Shown here one piece after another: positions 20,585 through 30,565 of a stretch of DNA of 64,000 nucleotides. The stretch is from Bacteroidota bacterium (GTDB lineage: Bacteria > Bacteroidota > Bacteroidia > Chitinophagales > Chitinophagaceae), in NCBI GenBank assembly GCA_018970395.1, contig JAGWWM010000001.1:1-64000 (forward strand). Reading direction: 5' to 3'. The notes below the pieces were generated by a model. That model was not told the DNA's origin, did no database searches, and worked only from the letters and a program-made list of their open reading frames with translations. Each line of letters opens with the position of its first letter. Position 1 is the first letter of the stretch. The position numbers were made by a program, and so were the translations under genes.

Positions 20585-22432
20585 ATGAGCGAAGAGATCA
20601 AACATGAGTGCGGACTTGCTTTCATCCGTTTGCGCAAACCTATTGCCCACTATCAAAAAAAATATGGAACTGTCATGTACGGCCTGAATAAGCTGTATCT
20701 CCTGATGGAAAAACAGCATAACCGCGGACAAGATGGGGCAGGCGTAGCAGTGGTAAAGTTGAATGTGGAGCCCGGTTATCCTTTTCTTCACCGGCTAAGA
20801 AGCAATAATCCTCAGCCCATCGCACATATTTTTTCTCAGATTGGAAAAGAAGTGGATGAACTGGAAAAATACTTGCCGGATATACGTCGACAACCCGGAC
20901 TCATGAAAGGCCATCTTCCTTTTTTGGGAGAATTGTTGCTCGGACATCTGAGGTATGGGACACAAGGGAAAAATGATGTTGCTTTTTGTCATCCGTTTAT
21001 CAAAAGAAGTATTCAGTCTTCGCAAAATCTTGCTTTGGCGGGAAATTTTAATCTGGTGAATACAGATGAATTATTTCATTTTTTGCAAATAGAACCGGGC
21101 ATCTTTCAGCAGCAAAGTGATCTGGCTGCTATGCTGGAAATCATTCATCATTTTTTGGTGAAAGAGGATGAGAAAAATCCAAATGCTCCTGTGCTTTCTT
21201 CAGTTCTTAAACAAGCTGCACCGCTTTTTGATGGTGGCTTTACAATTGGGGGTATCACGGGTAACGGAACAAGTTTTGTGTTGCGTGACGCGAATGGTAT
21301 TCGTCCGGCTTATTATTATATCAATGATGAAGTGATGGTAGCTGCCAGTGAAAGAGCCGCTATTCGTACTTCCTTTAATGTGCCGGAAAATGAGGTGGTG
21401 GAGTTGATGCCCGGACAGGCACTGATTACGGAGCCGGATGGGAATTACCGGATAGAAGAAATTCTTCCGCCTAAAGAGAGAAGAGCTTGTTCATTCGAAA
21501 GAATTTATTTCAGCAGAGGAAGTGATGAAAAGATTTATCGTGAACGCATTGCACTCGGTTATCATTTGAGTAAAAGAGTACTGGAGTTGATTGATTATGA
21601 TTTAAAGAATACCATTTTCTCCTATATCCCCAATACTGCCGAAGTGGCTTTTTACGGTCTGGTAAAAGGGATGGAAGATTATCTGAATCAGATTAAAATA
21701 CAGCGTATCCTAAGTTGGGGAAATGATTTTGATGAGGAGAAGCTGACGGAAATGATTACCCGCAAAATCCGTCAGGAGAAAATAGCTATCAAGGATGTGA
21801 AGTTGCGGACATTCATTACCGAAGATACCGGCAGAAACGAAATGGTGCAGCACGTGTATGACATTACTTATGGAACGGTAAGAGCCGGATTAGATACATT
21901 GGTTGTGATTGATGATTCTATTGTAAGGGGAACAACCTTGAAGGAAAGTATTGTTCGCATGCTGGGACGTCTTCAACCCAATAAAATCATTATCGTTTCT
22001 TCAGCTCCTCAGATTCGTTATCCGGATTGCTATGGCATTGATATGAGCAAACTGGGTGATTTTGTCGCTTTTCGTGCAGCGATAGAATTGTTGAAGGCAA
22101 ATGGACAGGAGTCTGTGATAGAGGAAGTATATGCTGCTATAAAAGAACTGCAGTCAAATAGTAACCTTCACTCTGAAAATCTGGTACGTAAAATTTACAA
22201 GCCTTTTACTACAGAGGAAATAAGCAAGCAAATTGCTCAACTGATCACACCTCCCAATTTCTCTGTACCGGTGGAGGTATTGTATCAAAATATAGAAGAT
22301 CTTCATGCCAGTTGTCCCACCAATACCGGCGACTGGTATTTCACCGGTAACTATCCTACGCCCGGAGGCAACCGGGTTTGCAATAAAGCGTTCCTTAATT
22401 ATATAGAGGGCAAAAATGTGAGGGGGTATTGA
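20585..22432 (+). CDS. amidophosphoribosyltransferase-like protein (class II glutamine amidotransferase + PRTase)
   Basis: N-terminal Cys region HECGLAFI, EKQHNRGQDGAGVAVV, PRPP loop TLVVIDDSIVRGTTLKESIVRML. Start at MSEEIKHECG. Confidence 0.9.
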   Translation: MSEEIKHECGLAFIRLRKPIAHYQKKYGTVMYGLNKLYLLMEKQHNRGQDGAGVAVVKLNVEPGYPFLHRLRSNNPQPIAHIFSQIGKEVDELEKYLPDIRRQPGLMKGHLPFLGELLLGHLRYGTQGKNDVAFCHPFIKRSIQSSQNLALAGNFNLVNTDELFHFLQIEPGIFQQQSDLAAMLEIIHHFLVKEDEKNPNAPVLSSVLKQAAPLFDGGFTIGGITGNGTSFVLRDANGIRPAYYYINDEVMVAASERAAIRTSFNVPENEVVELMPGQALITEPDGNYRIEEILPPKERRACSFERIYFSRGSDEKIYRERIALGYHLSKRVLELIDYDLKNTIFSYIPNTAEVAFYGLVKGMEDYLNQIKIQRILSWGNDFDEEKLTEMITRKIRQEKIAIKDVKLRTFITEDTGRNEMVQHVYDITYGTVRAGLDTLVVIDDSIVRGTTLKESIVRMLGRLQPNKIIIVSSAPQIRYPDCYGIDMSKLGDFVAFRAAIELLKANGQESVIEEVYAAIKELQSNSNLHSENLVRKIYKPFTTEEISKQIAQLITPPNFSVPVEVLYQNIEDLHASCPTNTGDWYFTGNYPTPGGNRVCNKAFLNYIEGKNVRGY

Positions 22433-22436
22433 CAAG

Positions 22437-22649
22437 TTAACTTTTATTTCCCTTCCACCACCTCCAACCGATAATGGCAATGATTGCCAAGGGAGCCAGC
22501 ATTAGATATAAGATGGCTGTATTCAGAGCGGCAGCCGGCTTTTCTCCCAATTGAGAAGCCGTTTTGGTACAAATAGAACATTGTGACCATGAAGGGAACG
22601 TTGCTAAAAACCACACACAAAAGAATAAAATTCTAACCCTGATTTTCAT
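22437..22649 (-). CDS. small membrane protein, hypothetical
   Basis: 70 aa; N-terminal signal/TM, CSIC motif and C-terminal TM helix. Confidence 0.6.
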   Translation of the reverse strand: MKIRVRILFFCVWFLATFPSWSQCSICTKTASQLGEKPAAALNTAILYLMLAPLAIIAIIGWRWWKGNKS

Positions 22650-22697
22650 TAGGTAAAGTTAAGGAAAAGGATAAAGTGTTGATGACGATCTATGCCT

Positions 22698-23708
22698 CTA
22701 ATCTTTCCGCTCTAAATAGACGATTGCGTTTTTTTGTAGCGAAGCAGTAAAGAAAATCTGATAGCGCTGGCTACCGGTATTGATTACAACTAATCCGGTA
22801 TTGGGCGGTGTTTTACCTAAGCTCTCTGCATACAGTTCAAGTCGGTTTACCTGATTGCGCGGCACTGCCACGGTAATTTTAAAAGGTTTTTCTGTTAATG
22901 AAATCTGTGAGGCAATGGGTACATCATTTAAAATCAGACTGACGATATCGCCGTCAATTTCCCCATTATCATACAAGGCAAGTGTTACGCTGTCTTCAAA
23001 GATGTCATACGATTTTGCCTGTACGGGTTCGGCCACTCTTTTTTCAAGTGTAATTTTTTGTACTGCGATTTTGGGAGCTCCGATACCGGGTTTGGCAGCA
23101 AATACTAATGCAGAATCGCTGCCTGCTTGATTCGGATTGGCATTCGCCATCAAGCCCAATGAGTCTTTTCCCATTGTAGTAGGGTTGGCTGCTGCAATAA
23201 CCGGAGGTTCAAATCCTACCTCATCCAGCTTTTTTACTTCTGCTAAACGGCTGTAGAGCTGTGTTTTTTTGTATTCTCGTTCTCTGTTTACGGTTACTTT
23301 ACCGGATAAAGCCATAATATCAGCCCAGGCATTGATTTTCCATTCGCCGGGTAACACTAAGGCAGTATCGGCAATATCTTCCAGTCTGAAATAAAAACTG
23401 GTTTTCCGATTTTTATTGTAATAGGGAAAATTGTTTGAAACGGAGTAATCGTCTTCTACTACCAGTATATTATTTTTAATTTTAGCAGTTACTTTAACAA
23501 GATTGTATAATAAAGTATCTCCTACCAGAAACTGACGGTGGCAAAAGCCCGTTAACTTACCGTTTTTTTGTTGTAGAGTCAATTCAAAGTTAATCGTATT
23601 CTTGGGGCTGTCAACCTCCATTATCCCTTTATAAACTCCGGCTACTTTTTGAGCTTCTGTCTGTAATACTGTGGAAGTCAAAATGAATAGGGTAATTAAA
23701 TACTTCAT
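22698..23708 (-). CDS. secreted hypothetical protein
   Basis: 336 aa ORF with signal peptide MKYLITLFILTSTVLQTEAQ. Confidence 0.65.
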   Translation of the reverse strand: MKYLITLFILTSTVLQTEAQKVAGVYKGIMEVDSPKNTINFELTLQQKNGKLTGFCHRQFLVGDTLLYNLVKVTAKIKNNILVVEDDYSVSNNFPYYNKNRKTSFYFRLEDIADTALVLPGEWKINAWADIMALSGKVTVNREREYKKTQLYSRLAEVKKLDEVGFEPPVIAAANPTTMGKDSLGLMANANPNQAGSDSALVFAAKPGIGAPKIAVQKITLEKRVAEPVQAKSYDIFEDSVTLALYDNGEIDGDIVSLILNDVPIASQISLTEKPFKITVAVPRNQVNRLELYAESLGKTPPNTGLVVINTGSQRYQIFFTASLQKNAIVYLERKD

Positions 23709-23820
23709 GTATTTTGATTTAACAGGTTATGGATGTCTTTTTCGGTAACGGTTTCACAGGGTATTTTAATGAATTATTTTGATAAGTCTGGACAGCCGCA
23801 TCAAACGATATATGGGACGT

Positions 23821-25452
23821 TTAACCATTCATATTCAGCAAGAACTCTCGGTTATCTTTTGTTCCTTTGATATTTTGCAGCAGCATGTTCATTGCTTCTT
23901 CCGTATTCATATCGGCAATATGTTTGCGCAATACCCACATACGATGAGCCACTTCTTTTTCCAGCAACAGATCGTCGCGGCGTGTGCTTGACGCTACAAT
24001 ATCAATAGAAGGGAATATGCGTTTGTTCGCAAGTTTTCTATCGAGTGCAAGCTCCATGTTACCGGTTCCTTTAAACTCTTCAAAGATCACTTCATCCATT
24101 TTACTGCCGGTATCAACCAGCGCGGTAGCCAGAATGGTAAGCGAACCTCCGTTTTCAATTTTACGGGCAGCACCGAAGAACTGTTTGGGTTTTTGCATGG
24201 CATTGGCTTCCACCCCTCCGCTTAGGACTTTGCCGCTTGCAGGAGCAACTGTATTATGGGCACGGGCCAGTCGTGTTATGGAATCCAGCAAAATCACCAC
24301 ATCATGTCCGCACTCTACCAGTCTTTTTGCTTTTTGCAAAACAATAGCCGAAACTTTTACATGTTTTTCTGCAGGCTCGTCAAAGGTTGAAGCGACTACC
24401 TCTGCTTTCACGCTGCGTTCCATATCGGTCACTTCTTCAGGTCGCTCATCTACCAGCAAAACGATCAGATATACTTCCGGATGATTTTCAGCAATCGCAT
24501 TGGCAACTTCTTTCAGCAATACCGTTTTTCCTACCTTAGGTTGAGCCACGATCAAGCCGCGTTGTCCTTTACCAATGGGCGTAAATAAATCCATAATCCG
24601 TGTGCTGTAGATGTTCGGATTCGTAGAAAGATTTAATTTTTCGTAAGGAAAAAGCGGGGTCAGGTAATCAAATGGAACACGGTCTCTTACTTCCTCTGGC
24701 CTTTTGCCATTAATCGTATCTACTTTGAGCAAGGCGAAATATTTTTCTCCTTCTTTTGGAGGTCTTACCGAGCCATAAACTGTATCACCGGTTTTTAATC
24801 CAAACAATTTGATTTGAGAAGGAGATACATAGACATCATCCGGACTGGATAAATAGTTGTAATCACTTGAGCGCAGGAAGCCGTAGCCGTCAGGCATCAT
24901 TTCCAATACCCCTTCTCCTTGAATAATACCATCAAATTCCACATTAAAGGCGGGTTCTTTACGGGTGAACGCAGGTTTAGAGGTATAACCGGAAGACTCC
25001 GCTGCAGGTGTGGCAGCATTCTCTGTAAATTCTGCAGCATCTTCAACGATAGGATCTGCAACATAGTCATCAATACCGGGAATAGTGATAGAAGAAAGCA
25101 AATCGAAGTTGGGCATTTCCGGCTGCTTTTTTTCCTGAACAGGTTCCTGAGCAGAATTTGTTACTTCTTCTTTTTTTCTTCTTCCTCTTGAAGGCGCAGG
25201 CGCTTTATCTCCGCTTTCCACAATAGCTTCTTCAGTGCCGGTAGCCGTTGAAGTTTTAATGATTCTTTTGCGTTTTGGTTTTTCTTCTCCGCTGTTTTTG
25301 TTTTCACTTGCCATGATTGCTTGTTTGTCGAGTATCGTATAAATCAATTGTTGCTTATCCAGTTTTCTACCACCCTCAATTTTGAGTTGTTCCGCAATAT
25401 CAAGTAATTCAGGAACGAGCATGTCGTTCAATTGTAAAATGTCGTAAGTCAT
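23821..25452 (-). CDS. rho: transcription termination factor Rho
   Basis: [68 protein letters not shown]-terminal Rho domain with an acidic/basic insert. Confidence 0.97.
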   Translation of the reverse strand: MTYDILQLNDMLVPELLDIAEQLKIEGGRKLDKQQLIYTILDKQAIMASENKNSGEEKPKRKRIIKTSTATGTEEAIVESGDKAPAPSRGRRKKEEVTNSAQEPVQEKKQPEMPNFDLLSSITIPGIDDYVADPIVEDAAEFTENAATPAAESSGYTSKPAFTRKEPAFNVEFDGIIQGEGVLEMMPDGYGFLRSSDYNYLSSPDDVYVSPSQIKLFGLKTGDTVYGSVRPPKEGEKYFALLKVDTINGKRPEEVRDRVPFDYLTPLFPYEKLNLSTNPNIYSTRIMDLFTPIGKGQRGLIVAQPKVGKTVLLKEVANAIAENHPEVYLIVLLVDERPEEVTDMERSVKAEVVASTFDEPAEKHVKVSAIVLQKAKRLVECGHDVVILLDSITRLARAHNTVAPASGKVLSGGVEANAMQKPKQFFGAARKIENGGSLTILATALVDTGSKMDEVIFEEFKGTGNMELALDRKLANKRIFPSIDIVASSTRRDDLLLEKEVAHRMWVLRKHIADMNTEEAMNMLLQNIKGTKDNREFLLNMNG

Positions 25453-25686
25453 TATTTTTTCATTATGAATGATTAAAAGTTTGTGTGAAATGCTGCAAAC
25501 ATTTAATCGGGAAATTTTTGGGAATCGGAAACGTTTATTTTGATGAACTGATGAAGAGGTATATTCTTTGAATCAGATTGTTTCCGAAGACAAAATTAAG
25601 GTAACATTCAGGAAATGCAAAAAAATATTATTTCAGTATTGTTTTACTTGCCTCGAGCGCTGATTACTGCACAAAATTTCTCTGAT

Positions 25687-25694
25687 TATCTTTG
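25687..25694 (+). promoter_or_regulatory. candidate Bacteroidota -7 element upstream of asnS
   Basis: TATCTTTG matches TAnnTTTG, about 18 bp upstream of the asnS ATG. Confidence 0.45.
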
Positions 25695-25711
25695 CCACAA
25701 ATTTTAAGAAT

Positions 25712-27148
25712 ATGTTTAATCAAAGAATCAAAATAAAAGACCTTCTCGCTACTCATTACGAACAACAGGAAGTAGTGGTTATGGGCTGGGTACGTACTTT
25801 CAGAAACAATCAGTTTATTGCACTGAATGACGGCAGTACAGGCTCTAATTTACAGGTAGTGCTTGAATTAGGATTATTTGAAGAATCCCTTCTTAAGCGC
25901 ATTACAACCTCTGCTTCACTTAAAGTTCGAGGATTAGTAGTACCTTCTTTGGGAAAGGGACAAACCATTGAGCTTAAAGCAAAGGAAGTAGAGATTTTGG
26001 GTGATAGTGATGCGGAAGCCTATCCGTTACAACCCAAAAAACACAGTCTTGAATTTTTAAGAGAGATTGCGCACCTGCGTTTCAGAACCAATACATTTGG
26101 CTCCGTATTCCGCGTGCGTCATGCATTATCATTTGCCATTCATCAGTTTTTTAATGAACGAGGATTTGTGTACATGCATACGCCTATTATTACTGCCAGT
26201 GATGCAGAAGGAGCAGGTGAGATGTTTCGGGTAACGACACTTTCTCCCGATAAGCCTCCGATGAATGAAGAGGGAGGTGTTAATTTCAAAGAAGATTTTT
26301 TTGGCAGAGCAGCCAATTTAACTGTGAGCGGTCAGCTGGAAGGGGAGTTGGGGGCAACTGCTTTCGGAGAAATTTATACGTTTGGCCCTACTTTCCGTGC
26401 GGAGAACAGCAATACAGCCCGACACCTGGCGGAGTTTTGGATGATAGAACCTGAAATGGCTTTTTGTGATCTGGAAGACAACATGAATCTTGCGGAGTCT
26501 TTTATTCAGCATATTATCCGCTATGCGCTCAAGCATAATGCTGCCGATTTGGAATTCCTGGATCAGCGTTTGGCAGAGGAAGAAAAACAATTGCCTCAGG
26601 ACAAACGCAGTGAGATGGGATTGTTGGAGAAACTATCGTTTGTGGTGAACAATCAATTTGAGCGAATCACTTACACCGAAGCCATTGATATTTTACTGCA
26701 GAGTCCGGCCTACAAAAAGAAAAAATTTCAATATGATGTAAAATGGGGCATTGATATGCAAAGTGAGCATGAAAGGTATTTGGTGGAAAAACATTTTAAG
26801 AAGCCGGTGATTGTGACCAATTATCCTAAAGACATTAAAGCGTTTTATATGCGTCAGAATGACGATGGTAAAACAGTAGCGGCAATGGATATATTAGCGC
26901 CCGGTATTGGAGAGATAGTAGGCGGTTCGCAGCGGGAGGAGCGACTGGATCGGTTGGTAGCAAGAATGCAGGAGATGCATATTCCGACGGATGAGTTATG
27001 GTGGTATTTGGATACCAGAAAATTTGGCACGGTGCCCCATGCCGGGTTTGGCCTGGGCTTCGAGCGGATGGTGCAGTTCGTTACCGGCATGGGGAATATT
27101 CGCGATGTGATCGCGTTTCCCAGAACGCCCAAAAATTGTGAGTTCTAA
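25712..27148 (+). CDS. asnS: asparagine--tRNA ligase
   Basis: 478 aa class II aa[26 protein letters not shown] and [34 protein letters not shown]. Confidence 0.97.
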   Translation: MFNQRIKIKDLLATHYEQQEVVVMGWVRTFRNNQFIALNDGSTGSNLQVVLELGLFEESLLKRITTSASLKVRGLVVPSLGKGQTIELKAKEVEILGDSDAEAYPLQPKKHSLEFLREIAHLRFRTNTFGSVFRVRHALSFAIHQFFNERGFVYMHTPIITASDAEGAGEMFRVTTLSPDKPPMNEEGGVNFKEDFFGRAANLTVSGQLEGELGATAFGEIYTFGPTFRAENSNTARHLAEFWMIEPEMAFCDLEDNMNLAESFIQHIIRYALKHNAADLEFLDQRLAEEEKQLPQDKRSEMGLLEKLSFVVNNQFERITYTEAIDILLQSPAYKKKKFQYDVKWGIDMQSEHERYLVEKHFKKPVIVTNYPKDIKAFYMRQNDDGKTVAAMDILAPGIGEIVGGSQREERLDRLVARMQEMHIPTDELWWYLDTRKFGTVPHAGFGLGFERMVQFVTGMGNIRDVIAFPRTPKNCEF

Positions 27149-27151
27149 CAA

Positions 27152-27175
27152 AAAGCCCCCGCAAGCGGGGGCTTT
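27152..27175. terminator. terminator hairpin between convergent asnS and hsp20
   Basis: AAAGCCCCCGC-AA-GCGGGGGCTTT: perfect 11-bp stem, 2-nt loop. Confidence 0.8.
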
Positions 27176-27181
27176 GACTGC

Positions 27182-27622
27182 TTATTTAATTTCGATTTTT
27201 TTCTGCCACCCAATTTTCTCTTCTTCGAGTTTGGGCAGGAGGAGCAGCAGTTCTCCGTTTTCATAGTGGGCTTCAATTTTTTCCGCCTTTATATTCTCCG
27301 GTAAAGTGAAAGTCCTTGAGAAAGAAGTATAGTTGTATTCCTTACGCGTGTACTTGCGATCTTTTTCTTCCTTACTGGTGCTTTTTTCTGCACTGATAGT
27401 AATCAGGTTGCCCTCCACATTTACCTTGAAATCATCTTTTTTCAACCCGGGTGCTGCAAGCGCAATCTCATAAGCATCACTTTTTTCTGTCACGTTTACC
27501 GCCGGGATGGTCGTCACTCTTTCCCAACCCATATCAAACCACTCTCTCCAGGGTTTGAAAAAATCATCAAATAAGGTAGGCAATGCCTCTGCCCGTTTAA
27601 CAGGAATGTTTCCGTTGTTCAT
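27182..27622 (-). CDS. Hsp20/alpha-crystallin family small heat shock protein
   Basis: PAVNVTEKSDAYEIALAAPGLKKDDFKVNVEGNLITISAEK...FSRTFTLPENIKAEKIEAHYENGELLLLLPK. Confidence 0.96.
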   Translation of the reverse strand: MNNGNIPVKRAEALPTLFDDFFKPWREWFDMGWERVTTIPAVNVTEKSDAYEIALAAPGLKKDDFKVNVEGNLITISAEKSTSKEEKDRKYTRKEYNYTSFSRTFTLPENIKAEKIEAHYENGELLLLLPKLEEEKIGWQKKIEIK

Positions 27623-27740
27623 AAAATAAATTTAAAAATGAATAATTTGAATACTCCTCAAAATTCATATTCGTGAACGGAGGTATCAATAATCAGTGTC
27701 ATCGTCTCAACTGAAACGAGTCACCCATCTGTAAAAAAGA

Positions 27741-28907
27741 TTACTTTAACGGATAAGCAGATAAAATATCCCGAATGATTTTAGGAAAAGGAAGAGATTG
27801 AATTTCAATTACGCTTTTCCATTCTCCCTCAAGCGGCAGTGAAACTCTGGAAGATAAGCTCAGTATTGCCACTGCCGCTCGAATGTTTTGATGCGTCAGC
27901 GCTTGCTGGTAAATTTGTGCGGGTAACATAAGGGATGTAATTTCCTTTTGTGGATTGCCTTCTAGTATTTTCGACACCACATAGCTGGATTGAAGGTCGT
28001 TGGCCGACATCTTTATTTTAGTACGGGGTTCATTACAGGTTTGCTTTATAGCGTTCAGGATGTTGGTAAAATCTTTCCCCTTCTCCGCTTCTAATTTGGG
28101 AAATTCATAGAGGTTCGACCATATATCCTTGCCGGTTCTTTTTGAAATCAAAAACTTACCCTTTTGTTCAATGATGAAATAAATAAACCATCTGTTTCTT
28201 TTCCGGATTATTTTTTCTGTTACGGGTAAAGAAGTTACCTGATTGGTTTGAAAGGCAATACATTTTTTTTGGAGCGGACAGCTATCACATTTCGGCGCGA
28301 GGGGTTTGCAAACGGTGGCCCCAAAATCCATGATTGCCTGGTTGTAAAGTGCAGGTTGCGATTCGTCTATACATTGAGATGCCAGACTCCAAAACTGCTT
28401 TTTCCCTGCTGTTGAATCTATGGCAGTATTGACTCCAAAAAAACGACTCAACACACGAAACACATTTCCATCTACCACCGGCACAGGAAGATTATAGGCA
28501 AAAGAAGCGATGGCTGCTGCAGTGTAGGGTCCAACGCCTTTAAGTTGCAGTAGTCCTTCATAGGTATCCGGAAAAACTCCTTGGTATGCTACCGCAACTT
28601 GTTTTGCAGTGGCGTGCAGATTGCGGCAACGACTGTAATAACCCAGCCCCTCCCATAATTTCATAACCGATTCAAGAGGCGCGGCGGCCAGATCATGAAC
28701 CGTTGGATATTGAGCAACTATCTTTTCATAATAGGCAAGCCCTTGCTCCACTCTTGTTTGTTGGAGTATGATTTCGCTGAGCCATATACGATAAACGTCT
28801 TTAATGCCTTTCCAGGGCATCGTACGTTTGTTGATTGTTTGGTGCCAATGCAGCAGTTTTGTTGAAAAAAAAGACAAGTTTTTCTTCAAATTATTTGTCA
28901 ATTTCAT
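27741..28907 (-). CDS. mutY: A/G-specific adenine glycosylase
   Basis: PWKGIKDVYRIWLSEIILQQTRVEQGLAYYEKIV, LKGVGPYTAAAIASFAYN, FeS Cys cluster CKPLAPKCDSCPLQKKC. Confidence 0.95.
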   Translation of the reverse strand: MKLTNNLKKNLSFFSTKLLHWHQTINKRTMPWKGIKDVYRIWLSEIILQQTRVEQGLAYYEKIVAQYPTVHDLAAAPLESVMKLWEGLGYYSRCRNLHATAKQVAVAYQGVFPDTYEGLLQLKGVGPYTAAAIASFAYNLPVPVVDGNVFRVLSRFFGVNTAIDSTAGKKQFWSLASQCIDESQPALYNQAIMDFGATVCKPLAPKCDSCPLQKKCIAFQTNQVTSLPVTEKIIRKRNRWFIYFIIEQKGKFLISKRTGKDIWSNLYEFPKLEAEKGKDFTNILNAIKQTCNEPRTKIKMSANDLQSSYVVSKILEGNPQKEITSLMLPAQIYQQALTHQNIRAAVAILSLSSRVSLPLEGEWKSVIEIQSLPFPKIIRDILSAYPLK

Positions 28908-29071
28908 TGTATTGGATTAATTTAATTTTTTAAATTGTAATAAAAAGCATCGGTTCACGTTATTAAAAATCAATTAGTTAGATTATTTTTTTTCTACAAT
29001 AAAAATTTTTCGCACCTTTAACGCGAACAAATGCTTGTTTGCTTTAGAAAATTTTAAAAAATATCCATTCA

Positions 29072-29374
29072 ATGAGAAAAGCTGATCTAGTTAACCAAAT
29101 ATCAGAAAAAACGGGGATTCCGAAAGTAGATGTGCTGATAACTTTGGAAACAATGTTTAAAGAGGTGAAAGATTCTTTATCTAAAGGACAAAACATTTAC
29201 ATCCGGGGCTTTGGTAGTTTTATTACCAAAAAACGCGCGGCAAAAATCGGAAGAAATATTAAGAATAATACGGCGGTACAAATTCCGGAGCACTATATCC
29301 CGGCCTTTAAACCTGCCAAGGAGTTTACACAGGAAGTAAAGGAAAATCATCAGGCTGATACCGAAAGAAACTGA
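29072..29374 (+). CDS. HU/IHF family DNA-binding protein
   Basis: KADLVNQISEKTGIPKVDVLITLETMFKEVKDSLSKGQNIYIRGFGSFITKKRAAKIGRN. Confidence 0.95.
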   Translation: MRKADLVNQISEKTGIPKVDVLITLETMFKEVKDSLSKGQNIYIRGFGSFITKKRAAKIGRNIKNNTAVQIPEHYIPAFKPAKEFTQEVKENHQADTERN

Positions 29375-29420
29375 GCTATATTCACCATATTGAATTAGTT
29401 TTGTCACTCAATATTTCTTT

Positions 29421-30302
29421 TTGAGCAGACAACAACTATACGTCATTATCACAGCAGTCGTTACCCTGTTGTGCTTGTTTTTTTTCGGAAGAACAAAACC
29501 GAATATCGCAAAAAATCCTTCTACAGAAGCAACACGCCCTTCTGCAACTCCTCCCGCAAAAAGTTTTGAAGCCATGTTGGATGTCTCCAAAAAAAGACTT
29601 TCCCCTGCTCAGCTTCAATGGGTGGAGACAGCAGAAAAAAGAATACAAGTTACTGATAATCAGCAGGAAAAGGTAGAAGCGTATCGCCGGCTTGGCCAAT
29701 ACTGGATGGACTCAGCCGGAACATTTGTACCTTATGTTAAATATCTTTCCGAAGCAGCTAAGTTGGAAAATTCAGAGAAAAACCTCACCTTTGCAGCCCA
29801 TTTGATGCTGGCAGAGCTTCTTACCGTAGAGGAGCCCGGCTTGCAGACATGGCTGGCAATCGAAGCCAGGCAGTTATTTGAAAAGGCAAAAGCGCTGAAT
29901 CCTTCCAACGATTCTACGCTGATAGGATTGGGAAGCTGCTATTTTTTCGGAGCTGGCGGATCTGAACCTCCCATGAAGGGGATTATGCTGGTTCGGGAAG
30001 TAGCTGAAAAAAATCCCTCTAACGTGTTTGCCCAGTATATGTTGGGGGTAGGCGCAATGGTGAGCGGACAAAAAGCTAAGGCCATTGAAAGATTTACCAA
30101 TGTCCTGAATCTACAACCGGAAAACCTGGAGATTCGGTTGAGATTAGCGGATGTTTGTGAGCAAAACGGAAACCCTGCACTGGCAAAAACCCACTACAAA
30201 GCCTTTTTGGAAACGGTTAAAAAAATGGAAGCAAAAGGGCGCTTTCAACCCAACCCCGAAATGATTCGGGAAATTGAAGCACATATTGAGACATTAAAAT
30301 AA
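29421..30302 (+). CDS. tetratricopeptide repeat protein, membrane anchored
   Basis: TTG start giving an N-terminal TM; TPR-like GQKAKAIERFTNVLNLQPENLEIRLRLADVCEQNGNPALAKTHY. Confidence 0.78.
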   Translation: MSRQQLYVIITAVVTLLCLFFFGRTKPNIAKNPSTEATRPSATPPAKSFEAMLDVSKKRLSPAQLQWVETAEKRIQVTDNQQEKVEAYRRLGQYWMDSAGTFVPYVKYLSEAAKLENSEKNLTFAAHLMLAELLTVEEPGLQTWLAIEARQLFEKAKALNPSNDSTLIGLGSCYFFGAGGSEPPMKGIMLVREVAEKNPSNVFAQYMLGVGAMVSGQKAKAIERFTNVLNLQPENLEIRLRLADVCEQNGNPALAKTHYKAFLETVKKMEAKGRFQPNPEMIREIEAHIETLK

Positions 30303-30332
30303 TTTATTAACTGAACTTAAATCTTATTAGGT

Positions 30333-30428
30333 ATGCCTTGCGGTAAAAAAAGAAAGCGTCATAAAATTGCGACGCACAAGCGTAAGAAGCGTCTGAGAAA
30401 GAACCGCCATAAGAAGAAGAATAAGTAA
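30333..30428 (+). CDS. AURKAIP1/COX24 domain-like 31-aa basic protein
   Basis: Hand translation: MPCGKKRKRHKIATHKRKKRLRKNRHKKKNK*. Not in the supplied ORF track because of length. Confidence 0.8.
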   Translation: MPCGKKRKRHKIATHKRKKRLRKNRHKKKNK

Positions 30429-30565
30429 TCTTCTCATAACGGGCATCTGTCCCCTGTCATTATTTGCCGTGCAGTATGATGTAGTTGTTTCTATAATCAC
30501 TGTACTATATGCGGCATCCTTCCTGATCAGGTGAGGTAAGATGGTTCAATTTAAAGACGGTAATC

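Noticed and set aside
20585-22432. The 628-aa amidophosphoribosyltransferase-like protein as a novel enzyme
   Set aside because: It is longer than classical PurF but retains the class II amidotransferase and PRPP motifs; novelty cannot be supported without comparing relatives.
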